NCBI GenBank assembly: GCA_011763485.2
Contig: JAANSK020271825.1
Span: 1 to 21,175 of the forward strand
Source of the DNA: Isoetes engelmannii
Taxonomy: Eukaryota > Streptophyta > Lycopodiopsida > Isoetales > Isoetaceae
Reading direction: 5' to 3'
DNA length: 21,175 bases
Of this stretch, positions 18,655 through 21,175 are shown one piece after another. The notes beneath the pieces are model-generated. The model searched no databases, was not told where the DNA came from, and saw only the letters and a program-made list of their open reading frames with translations. Numbering within the stretch: the first letter of the stretch is position 1; the number at the start of each line of letters is the position of its first letter. The position numbers and the translations under genes are program-made.

Positions 18655-19390
18655 TTGTTGCTGGAAAAACTGTTGTCCGGAATTCTTGAGCAACAATTGA
18701 CGGCATGGTAGATAACACAGAGGTACGTACTCTTGCACAAGCAGGGTTCAGGCCTAGACACTCCACCATCCTTCATATTTTCACGTTTCGGGCCTTGGTA
18801 GCGGACAACGGAAATAAACGGCAAGAGCTGTATTGCTGCTTTATAGATTTTGCAAAGGCTTTTGGCACGTTACCTAGGGAGAAGTTGTGGGAACATCAAT
18901 GCAGTTAAGAGTCCACCTGGAGTTGCAAAATCCATTATACAGACTATATAACATAGCTTGAATGTCGCCATCAGGCCAACTTAACAACAATAGTGTGGGA
19001 GTCCGAAGGGGTCCACTCTCTCCCATGCTATTTGGACTATACACTAATCACCTTGAGGATTGAGCTTGCTCAGCATGGAGGTGGAGGAGCCCGCCTAGTC
19101 CACTATATCATCTGGCATTTTTTATCCCCAGATGATGTGAATTTCTTAGCGTACAGTCCAACAAGTATGCAACAACATCTGAGTGCATTGAGGACTTTCT
19201 ACCAGGATACTGAAATGCACATCAGTTTGGCCAAGACCAAGGTGCTCCTCATATCGTCTTCGTGACAACAAAGGCAACCTTACTTCATTTACCAAGGTGC
19301 AGGAATCAAGATGCATACAGGTACCTGACAAGGAGGACCACAATTACCTAATACAATATTTAGACGTGTGCTTCTGTTGACCCTCAACCT
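18655..19390 (+). pseudogene. LINE reverse transcriptase relic
   Basis: The frame with AQAGFRPRHSTILHIFTFRA runs into ELYCCFIDFAKAFGTLPREK, keeping the motif A aspartate (Asp codon at 18846) but with AFG instead of AFD. After further shifts comes GGGGARLVHYIIWHF, then SPDD (19125-19136) where active enzymes have FADD or YADD. The two aspartates remain but the preceding residues are changed. Frame breaks between every block make it inactive. Confidence 0.8.
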
Positions 19391-19420
19391 GGCTTTAAAA
19401 GTCAAGCACAAGAAGCCAAC

Positions 19421-20430
19421 TTGCGACTATGCTCAAATTGGGGTTAGAACCTCTAGATCACTTGAGATGATTAGTCTATATAAGAAAATTTCAAAGAAAT
19501 AGTTCAAAACCTCAAAGGTGTATACCTTTCCCATTTGAAAAATGGTATCAGTACTCAAATCGATGTAGCACACAGAGATGGATTGATTGTTTTTCAAGGC
19601 CAGATTACTCATACTTACAAGGGAAAATTGTAGGAATCAAATGAAACAATTCTTGATTAAGTCAGAGCTCAGATTTTGGAGAAATTAAGACTCAAACGTA
19701 GGTCAAAGTTGGCCAGTGAACAATGATCAAGAAATTGGTTTTAGAGTTACTGATATGATTTTTGAGAAATTCCAAAGCCAATGTATGTGAAAAGTGATTT
19801 TGAGATGGGGCAAGTGATCAAATTTTGACCTCGATCTCAAGTGGTATCTTCTGTATTCGGATTTGACAAAACCCAGTCAATATTAGCAGAAACAAAATGC
19901 TAAATTTTCTAACTCGAGATTGCAATGGAATTTTTCGGTTTTTTTAAGGCATATAAGTGACAAATGATGTAAATATTGATGGCAACTTATCCAAAGTCGA
20001 TTTGGGGCAAGAGAAAATTTACTGCAGAACTTTTTATGATATGAAATTGCTAGAATTTGTAACAAATGTATTTTTGCAACCTTGGCAGTCAATTTTCATT
20101 GATATGAAGATGAATAAGTCATGATAACACTGAATGAGGATAAATCAACACTTCAGACGGAGTAAAAGGTCATTCACAAGTCATAAGCCAATTTTAGAAG
20201 ATAATACCAACTAGATTTTGTAAATCCAGCTGAGGAGAACTCATGAGCTTCAAGAATTCTTTAGATCATGTCCTGCGTGTTATCGAATTTGAGCGCGTCT
20301 GGGCCTTCAAAACTTTTCCCATTCAATATCGCTATATTTTTTGTTTCAATGGTTCCAACATCTTAGGACTTAATTTTAGGCTTAATGTACTCCTTAAAGG
20401 CCGGAATCCAAGTATAGAGGATAGTCAAAG
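19421..20430. other. AT-rich intergenic DNA, no gene seen
   Basis: No gene-like frame. TGGTATCAG at 19543-19551 matches the first nine bases of the initiator-tRNA primer-binding site of plant LTR retrotransposons, but the match ends there and no flanking LTR is seen. Confidence 0.55.
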
Positions 20431-21175
20431 ATGAAAGAAGAGATTTCGCGAGATTTGAGGTGATTTCCCCGGTTCTAGGGTTCAAGAGGTTTCCCAATAC
20501 GATTTAGGCATTTGCCCGCATATTTTGGCCGTATTTTTTGTTGTATACTAGTATTTGATGATGTTTACAATGGTTAACAAAGTTCCAAAGACCGTATATT
20601 AGAAAGTTTTATTATGTAATAAATCCAAGGCAATAATTTTGGGCTAGGGCAAATTTATAGACGCACCTTGGGACCATGATAAGTTAAATCCATAGCTTGA
20701 CTTTTGGCTAGAGACACAATGGGCAAAGCTTAAGAACATTGTGGAGCGAGAAATTAAAAGCATGGTGGAGCAATTCAGTAATGATCACTCAACTAGTACA
20801 TAGTACCCAGGGCTTGAAGACCATGATGTGTGATAAAAAGGAAGGACCATATGTGGTGTGGGGGTATAGCAAGTGGTGTGTGGAAGTGCAACGTTTGCAA
20901 ATGGATGGTAGAAAAACAAGAGCATGAGTGGAGAAGTAACTATTGGCTAGGCAAAAATCTTCAAAGGGGTACTATAAGGTAGAATGGCAAAATGAAGGTG
21001 AAAGTTAAAAATGGTTAAGAACCACGATTCCACTATTTTGAACTTATGCCTCATTTCATTTTTTTTTTTTTTTTGTCTGGCTTTTAACCTATGTTTTCGT
21101 CAAGATTTTGCATCCTGTTTTTTTTTTTGTATATGAATTGGGGGCCATATTGTACCATTTTTTATGTGTGTTGAT
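20431..21175. other. Intergenic DNA with poly-T tracts
   Basis: No gene is supported. TTTCGCGAGATTT (20444-20456) and CCCCGGTTCTAGGGTTC (20468-20484) stand out as CpG-bearing islands in AT-rich DNA. Runs of 16 T (21059-21074) and 11 T (21118-21128) lie 43 bases apart and could be poly-A ends of minus-strand retroposons extending beyond the window. Confidence 0.5.

Larger units (their letters stand above)
17462..19420 (+). mobile_element. Degenerate plus-strand LINE (endonuclease and RT)
   Basis: Translated pieces on the plus strand follow LINE ORF2 order. First come LLPRMSEDRGH and CNVFNLLICNS, leading to SSVVDYMLVAKQDL (endonuclease end, about 17620-17830). Then a linker about 18.0-18.6 kb, GFRPRHSTI (18744) and FIDFAKAF (18840-18863), then GPLSPMLFGLYTNHLED (about 19010-19060), SPDDVNFLAYS (19125 on), ISLAKTKVLLISSS and YLDVCF (about 19358-19375). 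Stops and frameshifts are frequent. It is of the same broad family as the minus-strand copy at 10.3-12.0 kb but in opposite orientation and more decayed. Both ends are approximate, and I see no poly-A tail or target duplication. Confidence 0.85.

Noticed and set aside
19543-19551. TGGTATCAG, resembling an LTR retrotransposon primer-binding site
   Set aside because: Only nine bases match the initiator-tRNA complement, and there is no flanking LTR, gag or pol remnant.
1-21175. tRNA or rRNA genes and CRISPR arrays
   Set aside because: I found no intact tRNA-like T-arm and acceptor pairing, no rRNA-like conserved blocks and no spaced identical repeats. The only Pol III-like boxes are in the SINE candidate.

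Overview
The window looks like nuclear DNA of a land plant. It holds one intact spliced gene in a repeat-rich, AT-leaning background with decayed LINE retrotransposons, a tRNA-type SINE candidate, foldback repeats and microsatellites. The LINE protein remnants are of a type I associate with fern genomes, so a fern is my best guess. This is a recollection-based inference, and another non-flowering plant is possible. Nothing suggests a bacterial or organellar origin.

Layout. 1-5000: intergenic DNA with an (AG)22 tract, a composite long hairpin (1087-1194), a 21-bp minisatellite, 105-bp and 62-bp tandem pairs, and a second GC-rich repeat near 3.7 kb; no convincing gene. 5100-8170: leader and coding region of an NPH3/RPT2-like (NRL) gene on the plus strand. 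It has four coding exons (5493-5551, 5948-6017, 6191-7477, 7603-8169) with GT-AG introns and encodes 660 residues: a BTB domain, an NPH3 domain, a C-terminal coiled coil and a tail ending RRLSMS. 8170-10340: 3' flank, a foldback (9135-9375) and an (AGG)n tract. 10345-11967: minus-strand LINE ORF2 relic (RT plus cysteine-rich tail), abutting a degenerate tandem repeat (11961-12168). 12.2-17.4 kb: gene-poor DNA with a SINE candidate flanked by a 42-bp target duplication (14032-14251), palindromes (15254-15320), repeated TTTTCGAGG motifs and a 17-bp perfect inverted repeat (15680-15760). 17.46-19.42 kb: plus-strand LINE relic with endonuclease and RT pieces. 19.4-21.2 kb: AT-rich DNA with poly-T tracts.

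Function. The one real gene is expected to encode an adaptor of the NRL family: a BTB partner for CUL3 E3 ligases and plasma-membrane signalling with AGCVIII kinases (phototropin or PINOID type) in tropism and auxin transport. Its control may include upstream ORFs (one of them a bare ATGTAA) and a duplicated splice acceptor whose distal use gives an immediate stop. The other elements are mobile-DNA debris that does not obviously act with the gene. No wholly new multi-gene system is visible. The most unusual items are the long target duplication around the SINE, the nested hairpin at 1.1 kb, the recurring GCCATTCTTG foldbacks and the duplicated acceptor.
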